From NCBI RefSeq assembly GCF_019303475.1, contig NZ_JABLSI010000039.1, positions 5,001 to 55,425 of the forward strand: 50,425 nt of DNA, in the 5' to 3' direction. Numbering within the stretch: the first letter of the stretch is position 1; each line of letters opens with the position of its first letter. Positions 1 to 8,431 of the stretch are shown here, piece by piece. The translations under genes were made by a program, and so were the position numbers. The notes below the pieces were generated by a model that was not told the DNA's origin, ran no database searches, and saw nothing but the letters and a program-made list of their open reading frames with translations. Source of the stretch: Streptomyces sp. JJ38 (lineage in GTDB: Bacteria; Actinomycetota; Actinomycetes; Streptomycetales; Streptomycetaceae).

Positions 1-300
1 TCACACAACCGTGAGGCCGGGGGTATCAACAATCTGGCGTTGACTTTTGGTGCACTGTTGAGTTCTCAAGGAACGGACGCTTCCTTCGGATTCCCTTTCG
101 GGCTTCCTCCGGGCGCTTCCCTTCGGTGTCTCCGACTCTATCAGATCCTCGTCCTTGCCGTTTCCGGCCGGATTCGCATCCGAATTCCCCTGTCGGCGGG
201 GCCGCCTTCCGGCGTGACCGCTACTTTAGAGGATTCCCACGGCCACTCAAAATCGAGCAGCCCCGAAATTGTTTTCGGCATACCGAAAACAACCCCGAAG
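1..300 (-). promoter_or_regulatory. rRNA operon leader and promoter region (16S lies beyond the left edge)
   Basis: Read on the minus strand, this stretch has the signature of a Streptomyces rrn leader. The block CCTTGAGAACTCAACAGTGC around 54-75 is followed downstream by CAACGCCAGATTGTTGATAC near 22-43, and the purine-rich leader runs up to about 130. Such elements lie between the rrn promoters and the 16S 5' end, so a 16S gene should begin shortly left of base 1. Two -10-like elements are visible: TAGAGT at 135-140, and TAAAGT at 223-228 preceded by a -35-like TTGAGT at 245-250 (16-bp spacer). Multiple tandem promoters are usual for these operons. The assignment is by recognition of conserved leader blocks; promoter positions are inference. 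Confidence 0.85.
269..292. promoter_or_regulatory. perfect inverted repeat upstream of the rrn promoter
   Basis: Ten-base arms TTGTTTTCGG and CCGAAAACAA flank the loop CATA, with no mismatch. The element lies between the proC stop and the TTGAGT/TAAAGT promoter of the rRNA leader, about 50-75 bp upstream of the expected start site. It is AT-richer than its surroundings and has no T-run, which fits an operator better than a terminator; attenuation of proC read-through is the alternative. Confidence 0.5.
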
Positions 301-478
301 GGGTGTCGCGCTTCAGTAGGGTTTGCCACCGGTCGTGGCGGAGGTGCTGTCCGGCGAAACCGTGGCGGCTCGCTGACAACCCGAAGAACTGTACACGACG
401 CCCCGGCCACCTCCAAACGCGCTCGTCGGCCCGGGGCCGGAGACGGCCTCCGGGCCGTGGCGGTGGGGTCCCGGGGCT

Positions 479-1288
479 TCAGCCCTGGCCGCTCGCCAGC
501 TCGCGGCTGCGGTCGCGGGCGGCTTCCAGAGCGGCGATGAGGGCCGCGCGGACCCCGTGGTTCTCCAGCTCCCGGATGGCGTTGATCGTCGTACCGGCCG
601 GGGAGGTGACGTTCTCCCGGAGCTTCACCGGGTGCTCACCGCTGTCCCGGAGCATGACGGCGGCGCCGATGGCCGCCTGCACGATGAGGTCGTGCGCCTT
701 GTCCCGGGGCAGGCCGAGGAGGATGCCGGCGTCCGTCATGGCCTCGACCAGGTAGTAGAAGTACGCCGGACCGGAGCCCGAGAGCGCGGTGGCGGCGTCC
801 TGCTGACTCTCCGGGACCCGCAGGGTCTTTCCGACGCCGTTGAAGATCTCCTCCGCGTGCCGCAGGTCGGACTCGCTGGCGTGGGTGCCCGCCGAGATGA
901 CGGACATGGCCTCGTCGACGAGGGCGGGGGTGTTCGTCATGACGCGGATGACGGGGGTGCCCTCGGCCAGGCGGGCCTCGAAGAAGCCGGTGGGGATGCC
1001 TGCGGCGCCGCTGATCACCAGGCGGTCGGAGGGCGTGTGCGGGGCCAGCTCCTCGAGCAGTGCGGCCATGTCCTGCGGCTTGACCGTCAGGATCAGCGTG
1101 TCGGCGGCCTTGGCGGCCTCGGCGTTGGTGACCGCCTCGACGCCGTGGCGGGCGCGCAGTTCGGCGGCGCGCTCCTGGCGACGGGCAGTGACCAGCAGGT
1201 CGTCGGGTGACCAGCCGCCGCGAATCATGCCGCTGAGGAGGGCTTCACCGATCTTTCCCGTGCCGAGCACGGCGACTTTCTGGCTCAT
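479..1288 (-). CDS. proC: pyrroline-5-carboxylate reductase
   Basis: Catalyses the last step of proline synthesis, NAD(P)H-dependent reduction of pyrroline-5-carboxylate, in the cytoplasm. The 269-residue product begins with a Rossmann strand and GTGKIG at residues 9-14. It has the family block VMTNTPALV in the middle and the C-terminal P5CR signature (TSPAGTTINAIRELE), which lines the substrate site. Length and the end ARDRSRELA match actinobacterial ProC closely. An in-frame ATG three codons upstream (1297) is possible, but orthologues start at M(S/T)QKVAVLG, so 1288 is preferred. It is the last gene before the rRNA leader on the same strand. Confidence 0.95.
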   Translation of the reverse strand: MSQKVAVLGTGKIGEALLSGMIRGGWSPDDLLVTARRQERAAELRARHGVEAVTNAEAAKAADTLILTVKPQDMAALLEELAPHTPSDRLVISGAAGIPTGFFEARLAEGTPVIRVMTNTPALVDEAMSVISAGTHASESDLRHAEEIFNGVGKTLRVPESQQDAATALSGSGPAYFYYLVEAMTDAGILLGLPRDKAHDLIVQAAIGAAVMLRDSGEHPVKLRENVTSPAGTTINAIRELENHGVRAALIAALEAARDRSRELASGQG

Positions 1289-1372
1289 GCGTCCCATCGT
1301 GGCAAAGCCCGCTCGAGACGTGGCGGTGCCGTCCGGGTGCTGGTACGTCCCGCGGCGTGTCCCTCCGGCGTC

Positions 1373-2146
1373 TCAGGCGGTGCGACGGCGCAGGGTGGCG
1401 GCGCCGAGGGCGAGGACGAGGAGGGCCGTGCCGCCGACGACCAGGACGTCGCGGACGTAGTCAGCGGTGACGTCCGGGTGCGCCAGGACCTCGCGCATGC
1501 CGTGGACCGCGTAGGACATGGGCAGGACGTTGGAGACGGCCTCCAGGACGGGCTGCATGCTGTCGCGCGGCACGAACAGCCCGCAGAGGAGGAGCTGGGG
1601 AAAGATCACGGCCGGCATGAACTGGACGGCCTGGAACTCGGTGGCGGCGAACGCGGAGACGAAGAGGCCGAGGGCGGTGCCGAGGAGGGCGTCGAGAAGG
1701 GCGACCAGGAGGAGCAGTCCGGCCGGTCCGGCGAACTCGAGGTCGAGGAGCCAGACGGCGACGGCCGTGGCGAGGCTGGCCTGGAGGACGGCGAGGGTGC
1801 CGAAGGCGAGGGCGTAGCCGAGGATCAGGTCGGCCTTGCTCAGGGGCATGGACAGCAGGCGTTCCAGCGTTCCGGAGGTGCGCTCGCGCAGGGTGGCGAT
1901 GGAGGTGACGAGGAACATCGTCGTGAGGGGGAAGATGCCGAGGAGGGAGGCGCCGACGCTGTCGAAGGCCCTCGGGTCGGCGTCGAAGACGTAGTAGAGC
2001 AGCACCAGCAGCGCGACGGGCAGCAGGAGCAGGAGCGCGACGGTGCGCGGGTCGTGGGAGAGCTGGCGCAGCACACGGTGGGCGGTGGCCAGGACGCGGG
2101 ACGGCGAGAGCGGCGAGGTGGAGGCGGGGGCGGTGCCCTGGGTCAT
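1373..2146 (-). CDS. ABC-2 type transporter permease
   Basis: Membrane subunit of an ABC exporter, 257 residues. After a cytoplasmic N-terminus, six hydrophobic segments are visible, beginning with TVALLLLLPVALLVLLYYVF. The cytoplasmic loop holds the typical ABC-2 sequence RERTSGTLERLLSMPLSKAD, and a late FVPRDSMQPVL loop precedes the last segments. Its start overlaps the stop of the upstream ATPase by four bases (ATGA at 2143-2146), so the two form one translational unit and presumably one pump. Relatives of this pair are involved in drug or lipid export; no substrate can be read from the sequence. Confidence 0.85.
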   Translation of the reverse strand: MTQGTAPASTSPLSPSRVLATAHRVLRQLSHDPRTVALLLLLPVALLVLLYYVFDADPRAFDSVGASLLGIFPLTTMFLVTSIATLRERTSGTLERLLSMPLSKADLILGYALAFGTLAVLQASLATAVAVWLLDLEFAGPAGLLLLVALLDALLGTALGLFVSAFAATEFQAVQFMPAVIFPQLLLCGLFVPRDSMQPVLEAVSNVLPMSYAVHGMREVLAHPDVTADYVRDVLVVGGTALLVLALGAATLRRRTA

Positions 2147-2892
2147 GGGGTGCTCCCGGACTCGACGAGGTGGAGGAAGGCGTCCTCGACGGTCGCGGTG
2201 CCGGTGCGTGAGCGGAGGGCCTCGGGGGCGCCCTCGGCGAGGAGGCGGCCTTCACGCAGGAGGAGCAGCCGCTCGCAGCGGTCGGCCTCGTCCATGACGT
2301 GCGAGGAGACGAGGAGGGTGGTGCCGGTGCGGGCGGCGAGGCGGTGGAAGAGGTCCCACAGGTCGCGGCGGAGGACGGGGTCGAGGCCCACGGTGGGTTC
2401 GTCCAGGACGAGGAGCTCCGGCTGGCCGAGGAAGGCGACGGAGAGGGAGACGCGGGAGAGCTGGCCGCTGGAGAGGGTGGCGGTGACGTCGTCGGCGTGG
2501 TCGGTGAGGTCGACGTCGGTGAGGGCGTGGTCGACGACGCGTGCGCGCTCGGCGCGGGGGATGCCGAGGACGGCGGAGAAGTAGTCGAGGTTCTGGCGCG
2601 GGGTGAGGTCGGTGTAGACGGCCGGGGCCTGGGTGACGTAGCCGACGCGGTGCCGGAGGGCGCGGTGGCCCGCGGGGTGGCCGAGGACGTCGAGGGTGCC
2701 GGTGACCCGGGCCTGGGCGCCGACCACGGCCCGCATGAGGGTGGACTTGCCGGAGCCGGAGGGGCCGAGGAGCCCGGTGACGCTGCCGGGCTCGACGTCG
2801 AAGTCGAGGCCGTCGAGGACGGTGCGTGCTCCTCGGCGGACCCGGAGGCCACGGGCGTGTACGGCGCCGGGCGGGGCGGCGGGCTCGGTCAT
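2143..2892 (-). CDS. ABC transporter ATP-binding protein (ABC-2 exporter partner)
   Basis: Nucleotide-binding subunit, 249 residues, of the exporter whose permease follows with an ATGA overlap. All motifs are intact: Walker A GPSGSGKS (43-50), Q-loop Q88, signature LSSGQ (140-144), Walker B LLVLDEP (160-166) and switch histidine H198 in VSSHVMDEA. The frame stays open upstream to 3099, but that extension is low-complexity Arg/Pro/Ala with no homology, and the family N-terminus fits the ATG at 2892. The DrrA/CcmA-like architecture suggests export; the substrate is unknown. Confidence 0.85.
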   Translation of the reverse strand: MTEPAAPPGAVHARGLRVRRGARTVLDGLDFDVEPGSVTGLLGPSGSGKSTLMRAVVGAQARVTGTLDVLGHPAGHRALRHRVGYVTQAPAVYTDLTPRQNLDYFSAVLGIPRAERARVVDHALTDVDLTDHADDVTATLSSGQLSRVSLSVAFLGQPELLVLDEPTVGLDPVLRRDLWDLFHRLAARTGTTLLVSSHVMDEADRCERLLLLREGRLLAEGAPEALRSRTGTATVEDAFLHLVESGSTP

Positions 2893-2956
2893 GCGCTGAA
2901 CGTGCGCCGGGCGGGGCGGCCGCGTCAAGCGCGCAACGCCGGAGGGCGGGTCCGGG

Positions 2957-3583
2957 TCAGCGCTTGCGCCCCTTGCGGGCGCGGCGTGCCGCGGGATTGC
3001 CGGTGCGGGCGCCACGGCGGCGTTCGTACAGGGCGACGGCCTGCTCGTACTCCGTGCGGTGGAGGCGCTCGCCAGGAGCTTCGACGAGGCTGCGGACACC
3101 GTAGGCGAGAAGCACGCCGAGGAAGCCGATGAGCTTGATGCCCTGGCTGCTGGGCGCGGCGGAGGCGGTGGCGCCCGGGCCGTGGCCCTCCGGGCGCTCG
3201 GGGCGTCGGGTGTAGCCGGCCCAGGTGCGGGAGAAGGCGAGGGAGCTGCACATCGCGAACGCGACGATGAGGAGGATGTTGATCAGGCCGCCGGTCTCGG
3301 CGAGGGCGAGCCCCTCGTGGGCCAGGCGCAGGACGAGGACGCCGAGGGCGGCCGCGGAGAAGGCGGCGAGGGCGAGCCCGGCGCGGCGTGCGGCGTAGCC
3401 GCCGGAGCGGTCCACCCAGGTGGTGCCGTAGAAGCGGATGGGCTCGGGCGCGGGACCGGAGCGCTCGCGGGAGCCGGATCGCTCACCGGCGTCGCGGTCG
3501 CGGCCGGGTCCACGGTCGCGGTCGGATCCACGGCCACGGTCGCGGTCGCGGGGCGTCGGGAGTTCGTTTCGTGCCTCTTCCAC
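2957..3583 (-). CDS. hypothetical three-TM membrane protein with basic tail
   Basis: A 208-residue product not assigned to a named family. It has a charged, Arg/Asp-repetitive N-terminus (about residues 8-45), then PIRFYGTTWVDRSGGY, then three hydrophobic segments: around 68-88, around 95-115, and IKLIGFLGVLLAYGVRSLV near 150. It ends in a strongly basic tail (RRARKGRKR). The GTG at 3583 was chosen because the region upstream of it holds the divergent cobalamin riboswitch. A link to that riboswitch-controlled operon is only positional. The N-terminal charged repeat varies freely in such proteins and may be a disordered cytoplasmic tail. Confidence 0.7.
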   Translation of the reverse strand: MEEARNELPTPRDRDRGRGSDRDRGPGRDRDAGERSGSRERSGPAPEPIRFYGTTWVDRSGGYAARRAGLALAAFSAAALGVLVLRLAHEGLALAETGGLINILLIVAFAMCSSLAFSRTWAGYTRRPERPEGHGPGATASAAPSSQGIKLIGFLGVLLAYGVRSLVEAPGERLHRTEYEQAVALYERRRGARTGNPAARRARKGRKR

Positions 3584-3611
3584 ATCTGTGATTATCGCTA
3601 CCGCCTCTCCT

Positions 3612-3760
3612 CGCCTTGTGCTAGAGGCGGTACTCTGCGGAACGCCTCCGCGGGGGAAGCCGGTCGAAGTCCGGCGCTGACCCGCAACGGTAGACGGAGC
3701 CGCCCGCGGCCCCGTGAGCCCGATCACCCGTGGTGGCGCGATGTTCCTGTTCAACTCGTC
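3612..3760 (+). ncRNA. cobalamin (AdoCbl/B12) riboswitch
   Basis: The leader of the downstream import operon carries the cobalamin riboswitch core. The run GGGGAAGCCGGTCGAAGTCC (3652-3671) corresponds to the conserved GGGAA...GGTG.GAATCC block. It is followed by GGCGCTGACCCGCAACGGT (the GC..CCCGC.ACTGT block) and then GAGCCCGATCACCCG, a diverged version of the terminal B12-box region. The flanking paired arms are CTAGAGGCGGTACTCTGCGG at the 5' side and a GC-rich hairpin (CGCGGTGGCACCGCG, 3782-3796) downstream that could be the expression platform. Cobalamin binding normally turns such transporters off. The core match is strong; exact ends and mechanism are inferred. Confidence 0.85.
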
Positions 3761-3879
3761 GTGGACTGCGAGAGGGAAGCCGCGCGGTGGCACCGCGTGC
3801 GGGGCCCGGGGCCCGGCACGTCGGCTCCTCGGGCCGCTTGTTTCCAATGCTCACGGCCCGAGGCGAAGGTGATGCGCCC

Positions 3880-4995
3880 GTGGCCACAGAGGTCATACGC
3901 CATACCGACGCGGCGTCGGCCGCGCCCCCCGAGGGGGAGGCGGATCGACCCCGCGCTTCCCGTCGGCTTCCTCTTCTGCCGCTGGTGTGCGGGCTGTTGC
4001 TCGCGCTGCTCATCTCGGTCCCCGCCGCGGTGGGCGTGGGCGCCTCGGGAGTGCCGTTCGGGGAGGCGATGGGGTTCCTGCGAGCGGGGCTGACCGGCGG
4101 CGTGGTCGCCGCGGACGACGTCCCGGCCTACACGATCGTGTGGGAGCTGCGGCTTCCCCGCTCCCTGCTGGCCGCGGTGGTCGGTGCGGGACTCGCGGCG
4201 GTGGGCGTCGCCTTGCAGGCCATGGTGCGCAACGCGCTCGCGGACCCGTTCGTCCTGGGGATCTCCTCCGGCGCGGCGGTGGGCGCCAACGCGGTGATCA
4301 TCTTCGGTGCGTTCGGGATGCTGGGCGTGTGGGCGCTGTCCGGCGCGGCGTTCGTGTCGGCGCTGGGCGCGATGGCGCTGGTGTACATGGTGGCGCGGAG
4401 CGCGCAGGGGCTGACGCCGCTGCGGCTGATCCTCACGGGCACGGCGATGTACTACGGCTTCTCCTCGATCACCACGCTGATGGTGTTCGCCGCGGAGCGC
4501 GGTGAGGCCGCCCGCTCGGCGATGATGTGGCTGATGGGCAGCCTGGGCGGGGCGACGTGGCAGTCGGTGCCGATCGCGGCCGGTGCGGTGTTCGCGGGGC
4601 TGGCGTATCTGGCGCTGTCGACTCGGCGGCTGAACGCGCTGGCGATGGGGGACGAGACGGCCGCGGCGCTGGGCCTGGACGCCGAGCGGTTCCGCCGTGA
4701 GCTGTTTCTGCTGACGGCGCTGGTGACGGGCGCGCTGGTCGCCGTCAGCGGGACGATCGGCTTCGTCGGGCTGATGGTGCCACACGCGGCACGGATGGTG
4801 GTGGGCGCCGATCACCGGCGGCTGCTGGCGGTGGCTCCGCCGGCGGGTGCGCTGCTGCTGGTGTGGGTGGACGTGGCGTCCCGGACGGTGATGGCTCCGG
4901 TGGAGCTGCCGGTCGGGGTGCTGACCGCCGTGATCGGGGTGCCGTCGTTCCTGCTGCTGATGCGGCGCCGTGGCTACTCGTTCGGAGCCGCCTGA
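3880..4995 (+). CDS. btuC: cobalamin/iron-type ABC transporter permease (FecCD family)
   Basis: Membrane subunit of a BtuCDF-type importer, 371 residues with about ten hydrophobic segments. Family landmarks are LRLPRSLLAAVVGAGLAAVG, the DPFVLGISSGAAVGA motif, the coupling loop with ALGLDAERFR, and GTIGFVGLMVPHAARMVVG. The GTG at 3880 is preferred over the longer frame because GAAGGTGA precedes it at good spacing and the region upstream is riboswitch. The cobalamin riboswitch makes B12 or cobinamide the likely substrate; FecCD permeases in general also move siderophores. The stop overlaps the ATPase start (TGATG at 4993-4997). Confidence 0.85.
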   Translation: MATEVIRHTDAASAAPPEGEADRPRASRRLPLLPLVCGLLLALLISVPAAVGVGASGVPFGEAMGFLRAGLTGGVVAADDVPAYTIVWELRLPRSLLAAVVGAGLAAVGVALQAMVRNALADPFVLGISSGAAVGANAVIIFGAFGMLGVWALSGAAFVSALGAMALVYMVARSAQGLTPLRLILTGTAMYYGFSSITTLMVFAAERGEAARSAMMWLMGSLGGATWQSVPIAAGAVFAGLAYLALSTRRLNALAMGDETAAALGLDAERFRRELFLLTALVTGALVAVSGTIGFVGLMVPHAARMVVGADHRRLLAVAPPAGALLLVWVDVASRTVMAPVELPVGVLTAVIGVPSFLLLMRRRGYSFGAA

Positions 4996-5783
4996 TGCGT
5001 GTCGACGTCGAAGACCTGAGCGTGGAGATCGCCGGGGCCAAGCTGGTGCGGGACGTGACCGTGCGGGCCGGCAGCGGGCGGCTGGTGGGGCTCGTCGGGC
5101 CCAACGGCAGCGGGAAGTCGACGCTGCTGCGGTGCGTCTACCGGGCGCTGCGGCCGACGGCCGGGACCGTGCGGCTGGACGGCGACGACCTGTACGCCAT
5201 GACGCCCCGCGAGGGCGCGCGGCGGCTGGCGGCGCTGCCCCAGGAGGTGGTGACCGAGTTCGCGTTCACCGTGGCCGAGGTGGTGGCGATGGGCCGGCTG
5301 CCGCACCAGAAGGCGGCGGCGCGGACCTCGGCCTCGGACCGGGAGCAGTGTGCCCTCGCGCTGAAGCGGGTGGGCGCGGAGCACCTGGTCGACCGGACCT
5401 TCCAGACACTCTCCGGGGGCGAGAAGCAGCGGGTGCTGATCGCCCGGGCGCTGGCCCAGGAGCCGCGGGTGCTGGTGCTGGACGAGCCGACGAACCACCT
5501 GGACATCGCGCAGCAGTTGGAGGTGCTGTCCCTGGTGCGCGACCGGGCCGCCGGGGACGCCGCCGACGGCATGACGGTGCTGACGGCGCTGCACGACCTG
5601 AACCTGGCCGCCGCGTACTGCGACGAGCTGTACGTCATCGCCCGCGGGGCGATCGTGGCGTCCGGCCCGCCCGGCGAGGTGCTGGGCGAGGAACTGCTCG
5701 CCGACGTCTTCGGGGTGCGGGCGCACCGCGTGACGCATCCCGAGTCCGGCTCGGTGCGGCTGCTGTTCGACCGGCTGCCCTGA
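4995..5783 (+). CDS. btuD: cobalamin-type ABC transporter ATP-binding protein
   Basis: A 262-residue ATPase of the FecE/BtuD group that energises the preceding permease. Walker A is GPNGSGKS (35-42), the Q-loop is in ALPQEVVTEF, the signature is LSGGEKQR, Walker B is VLVLDEPTNHLDI, and the switch region is TALHDLNLAAAYCDE. The NHLDI and HDLNLA forms are typical of siderophore/B12 importers and distinguish it from exporters. It overlaps the permease stop by one base, implying coupled translation, and shares the riboswitch-controlled transcript. Confidence 0.9.
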   Translation: MRVDVEDLSVEIAGAKLVRDVTVRAGSGRLVGLVGPNGSGKSTLLRCVYRALRPTAGTVRLDGDDLYAMTPREGARRLAALPQEVVTEFAFTVAEVVAMGRLPHQKAAARTSASDREQCALALKRVGAEHLVDRTFQTLSGGEKQRVLIARALAQEPRVLVLDEPTNHLDIAQQLEVLSLVRDRAAGDAADGMTVLTALHDLNLAAAYCDELYVIARGAIVASGPPGEVLGEELLADVFGVRAHRVTHPESGSVRLLFDRLP

Positions 5784-5863
5784 GCCGCCGCGCTCCACAC
5801 CCCCCACGTTCCCGCCGACCGTCCCCGACTCTCCCTCAACCGCTTCCGTTCCAAGGAGTTCCC

Positions 5864-6883
5864 GTGCGTCATCCGCTGCGTTCCGTGCTGCCCGCCGTCT
5901 CGGCCCTGTCCGCCCTCGCCCTCGTCACCGGTTGCGGGGCGGAGGTCGGGCAGAAGGACGGCAAGGCTGCCGAGGCCGACGGCCACTACCCCGTCACCAT
6001 CACCAACTGCGGGGAGGAGCAGACGTTCGAGTCGGCCCCGGAGCGGGTGGTCACCAACGACGTCGGCATCACCGAGATCATGTTCTCCCTGGGGCTGACG
6101 GACCACATGGCCGGGTACGTCATGCCGGACCGGCACGGCGAGACGACGGACGTGCCCTGGGCCGACGGCTACGAGAAGACAGAGTGGCTGAGCAAGGGGT
6201 ACATCACCAAGGAGATCGCCGTCGAGGCCAAGGCGGACCTGGTGTTCGCCGGCTGGAACTACGGGTTCAACGAGGCGCAGGGCTTCACCCCGGCCACGCT
6301 GGAGAAGCTGGGCATCGACTCCTACCTCCTCACCGAGTCCTGCCGCAACGGTGAGGGCAAGGCGCGCGGCGTCATGTCACCGCTCGACGCGCTCTACACG
6401 GACCTGCGGAACCTGGGCAGGGTCTTCGACGTCGAGGACCGGGCGGAGAAGATGATCACCGACTTCCAGCAGCGGATCGAGGACGTGCAGGAGCAGGCGC
6501 CCAAGGGCGAGGACCGGCCCCGCGTCTTCCTGTACGACGCCGGGCAGGACAAGCCGCTGACGTCCGGCCGCTTCGCGGGCCCGCACGACATCATCACCAA
6601 GGCCGGCGGGGACCACGTCATGAAGGATCTGGAGGACTCCTGGGTGACGGTGGGCTGGGAGACCGTCGTCGAGCGGGACCCGGAGATCATCGTCATCAAC
6701 GACTACGGCGACGTGACGGCGGAGCAGAAGGAGAAGTTCCTGAAGTCCTTCGCCCCGCTGAAGAACGTCTCGGCGGTGAAGAACGACCGGATCCTGGTGC
6801 TGGACTACGTGGACCTCGTGGAGAGCCCGCGCAACGTGGCGGCGGTCGAGACGCTCGGTGAGTACATCCGCGGCAACGGCTGA
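5864..6883 (+). CDS. btuF: ABC transporter substrate-binding lipoprotein (BtuF-type)
   Basis: Extracellular binding protein of the B12 importer, 339 residues. The signal peptide ends in a lipobox LVTGC with the lipidated cysteine at residue 24. The mature part has the two-lobed class III binding-protein pattern: an N-lobe starting TITNCGEEQTF and ERVVTNDVGITEIMFSLGL, a connecting helix with YTDLRNLGRVFDVEDRAEKM, and a C-lobe with DPEIIVINDYG. GTG at 5864 follows AAGGAG. It lies 80 bp after the ATPase, in the same direction, with no terminator seen between. Substrate is inferred from the riboswitch; a siderophore remains possible. Confidence 0.85.
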   Translation: MRHPLRSVLPAVSALSALALVTGCGAEVGQKDGKAAEADGHYPVTITNCGEEQTFESAPERVVTNDVGITEIMFSLGLTDHMAGYVMPDRHGETTDVPWADGYEKTEWLSKGYITKEIAVEAKADLVFAGWNYGFNEAQGFTPATLEKLGIDSYLLTESCRNGEGKARGVMSPLDALYTDLRNLGRVFDVEDRAEKMITDFQQRIEDVQEQAPKGEDRPRVFLYDAGQDKPLTSGRFAGPHDIITKAGGDHVMKDLEDSWVTVGWETVVERDPEIIVINDYGDVTAEQKEKFLKSFAPLKNVSAVKNDRILVLDYVDLVESPRNVAAVETLGEYIRGNG

Positions 6884-6893
6884 CGCGCACGCC

Positions 6894-6929
6894 ACCGCGT
6901 CCGGGGGTCGGGGGGCCTCCGGACGCGGT
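6894..6929. terminator. bidirectional terminator hairpin
   Basis: An 11-bp perfect stem ACCGCGTCCGG / CCGGACGCGGT encloses a G-rich loop. It stands between the convergent binding-protein gene and ygfZ, with no T-run, as is common for actinobacterial terminators. Confidence 0.65.
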
Positions 6930-6961
6930 CCTCGCGCCCGGAGGCGGGGCGCGGGGCCGGC

Positions 6962-7936
6962 TCAGGGCTCGACGACGACCTCCTGGGCGGCGGCCGTCCC
7001 GGCGCCCGCGAGCAGCTCGGCGTCGACGGGGACGTTGCGCTTGACCAGGGCCAGGGCGATCGGGCCCAGCTCGTGGTGGCGGGCGGAGCTGGTGACGAAG
7101 CCGACCTGGCGGCTCTCGACGCCGTCGGCGGCGAGCCGCACCGGCTCCCCGTGCCCGGGGATGTGGACCTCGCTGCCGTCCAGGTGCAGGAAGACCAGGC
7201 GGCGGGGCGGGCGGCCCAGGTTGTGCACGCGGGCCACCGTCTCCTGACCCCGGTAGCAGCCCTTCTGCAGGTGGACGGCCGAACCGAGCCAGCCCAGCTC
7301 GTGCGGGATGGTGCGGTGGTCGGTCTCCAGACCGTGCCGGGGCCGGTGCGCCTCGATGCGCAGTGCCTCGTGGGCGAGCACGCCGATGGCGGGGCCGTGC
7401 TCCTCCGCGAAGGCGGTGAGCTGCTCACGGGGCAGGAAGAGGTCGCGCCCGTGCGGGGTCTCGCGGACGACGACGCCCTCGGGCGTCTGGGCGATCGAGC
7501 CCGCGGGCAGGTGCACGACGGCGAACTCGCCCGTGCGGTCGGCGACCTCCACCCGGTAGAAGAACTTCATCGACTCCAGGTACGCGATCAGCGCGTCCTG
7601 GGCGCCCGGCTCGGTGTGGGCCCAGACCGTCTCGCCGTCGTCGACGAGGTAGAGCGCGTGCTCGATGTGCCCGTGCGCGGAGAGGATCAGGGCCTCGGTG
7701 GCCTGGTGCGGGGGTAGCTCGCTGACGTGCTGGGTCAGCAGCAGGTGCAGCCAGCTCAGCCGGTCCGTGCCGGAGACGGTCACCACCCCGCGGTGCGAGA
7801 GGTCCACGAATCCGACGCCGTCCGCCAACTGGCGCTGCTCCCGGAACAGGTCACCGTAGTGGGCTGCGACACCTTCGTCCGGCTCTTCACCGGCCACGGC
7901 GCCGGGCAGGGACAGCAGAGGGCTCACGTAGGACAT
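6962..7936 (-). CDS. ygfZ: YgfZ/GcvT-domain folate-binding protein (Fe-S cluster maintenance)
   Basis: A 324-residue cytoplasmic protein of the YgfZ/CAF17 family, which uses tetrahydrofolate in the assembly or repair of some Fe-S enzymes. The diagnostic sequence KGCYRGQE is at residues 225-232 with its cysteine at 227. The N-terminal part carries the GcvT-like fold (VGFVDLSHRGVVTVSGTDRL...). It lacks the full glycine-cleavage T-protein length, so aminomethyltransferase is unlikely. Its neighbour downstream of the promoter, nur, is on the same strand nine bases upstream, so both are probably co-transcribed. Confidence 0.85.
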   Translation of the reverse strand: MSYVSPLLSLPGAVAGEEPDEGVAAHYGDLFREQRQLADGVGFVDLSHRGVVTVSGTDRLSWLHLLLTQHVSELPPHQATEALILSAHGHIEHALYLVDDGETVWAHTEPGAQDALIAYLESMKFFYRVEVADRTGEFAVVHLPAGSIAQTPEGVVVRETPHGRDLFLPREQLTAFAEEHGPAIGVLAHEALRIEAHRPRHGLETDHRTIPHELGWLGSAVHLQKGCYRGQETVARVHNLGRPPRRLVFLHLDGSEVHIPGHGEPVRLAADGVESRQVGFVTSSARHHELGPIALALVKRNVPVDAELLAGAGTAAAQEVVVEP

Positions 7937-7945
7937 ACGCCAAGC

Positions 7946-8383
7946 CTACGGCGCCTCGTTCTCCTGTGACCGACCGCACTCCGCGCAGCGCCCGAAGATC
8001 GCGAAGTGCTTCATGTCGGTGTCGAAGCCGAAGCGCTCGCGCAGCTCGCCGGTGAACCCGGTGGCCATCGCGACGTCGACCTCGATCACCGCCGTGCAGT
8101 CCCGGCAGACGAGGTGCATGTGGTGGTGGCGGTCGGCCAGGTGGTACGTGGGCGCGCCGTGGCCCAGGTGGGCGTGGCTGACCAGGCCCAGCTCCTCCAG
8201 CAGCTCCAGGGTCCGGTAGACGGTGGAGATGTTGACGCCGTGGGCGGTCTTGCGGACCTCGGTGAGGATGTCGTCGGGAGTGGCGTGCTCCAGCTTGTCG
8301 ACGGCTTCCAGCACGAGCTGGCGCTGCGGGGTCAGGCGGTAGCCCCGTGCGCGCAGGTCCGTCTGCCAGTCACTGCTCACCAC
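7946..8383 (-). CDS. nur: nickel-responsive Fur-family regulator Nur
   Basis: A 145-residue Fur-family repressor. Residues known to form the nickel site of Streptomyces Nur (H70, H72, H126) and its second metal site (H33, H86, H88, H90) are all present at exactly those positions. Two CxxC pairs (C93/C96 and C133/C136) are also seen. The winged-helix recognition region is NISTVYRTLELLEELGLV. In Streptomyces, Nur with nickel represses nickel uptake and the iron superoxide dismutase. A TACACT hexamer six bases before the first GTG suggests a leaderless transcript. The dtd gene ends 48 bp upstream on the same strand. Confidence 0.9.
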   Translation of the reverse strand: MVSSDWQTDLRARGYRLTPQRQLVLEAVDKLEHATPDDILTEVRKTAHGVNISTVYRTLELLEELGLVSHAHLGHGAPTYHLADRHHHMHLVCRDCTAVIEVDVAMATGFTGELRERFGFDTDMKHFAIFGRCAECGRSQENEAP

Positions 8384-8431
8384 GGCCCCAGTGTATGGGT
8401 GCCGCCGGGGCGCCGGCGGGCGTGCGGGCGT

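Noticed and set aside
1..300. 16S rRNA gene itself
   Set aside because: Only leader blocks are present; the 16S 5' end sequence does not appear before the left edge.
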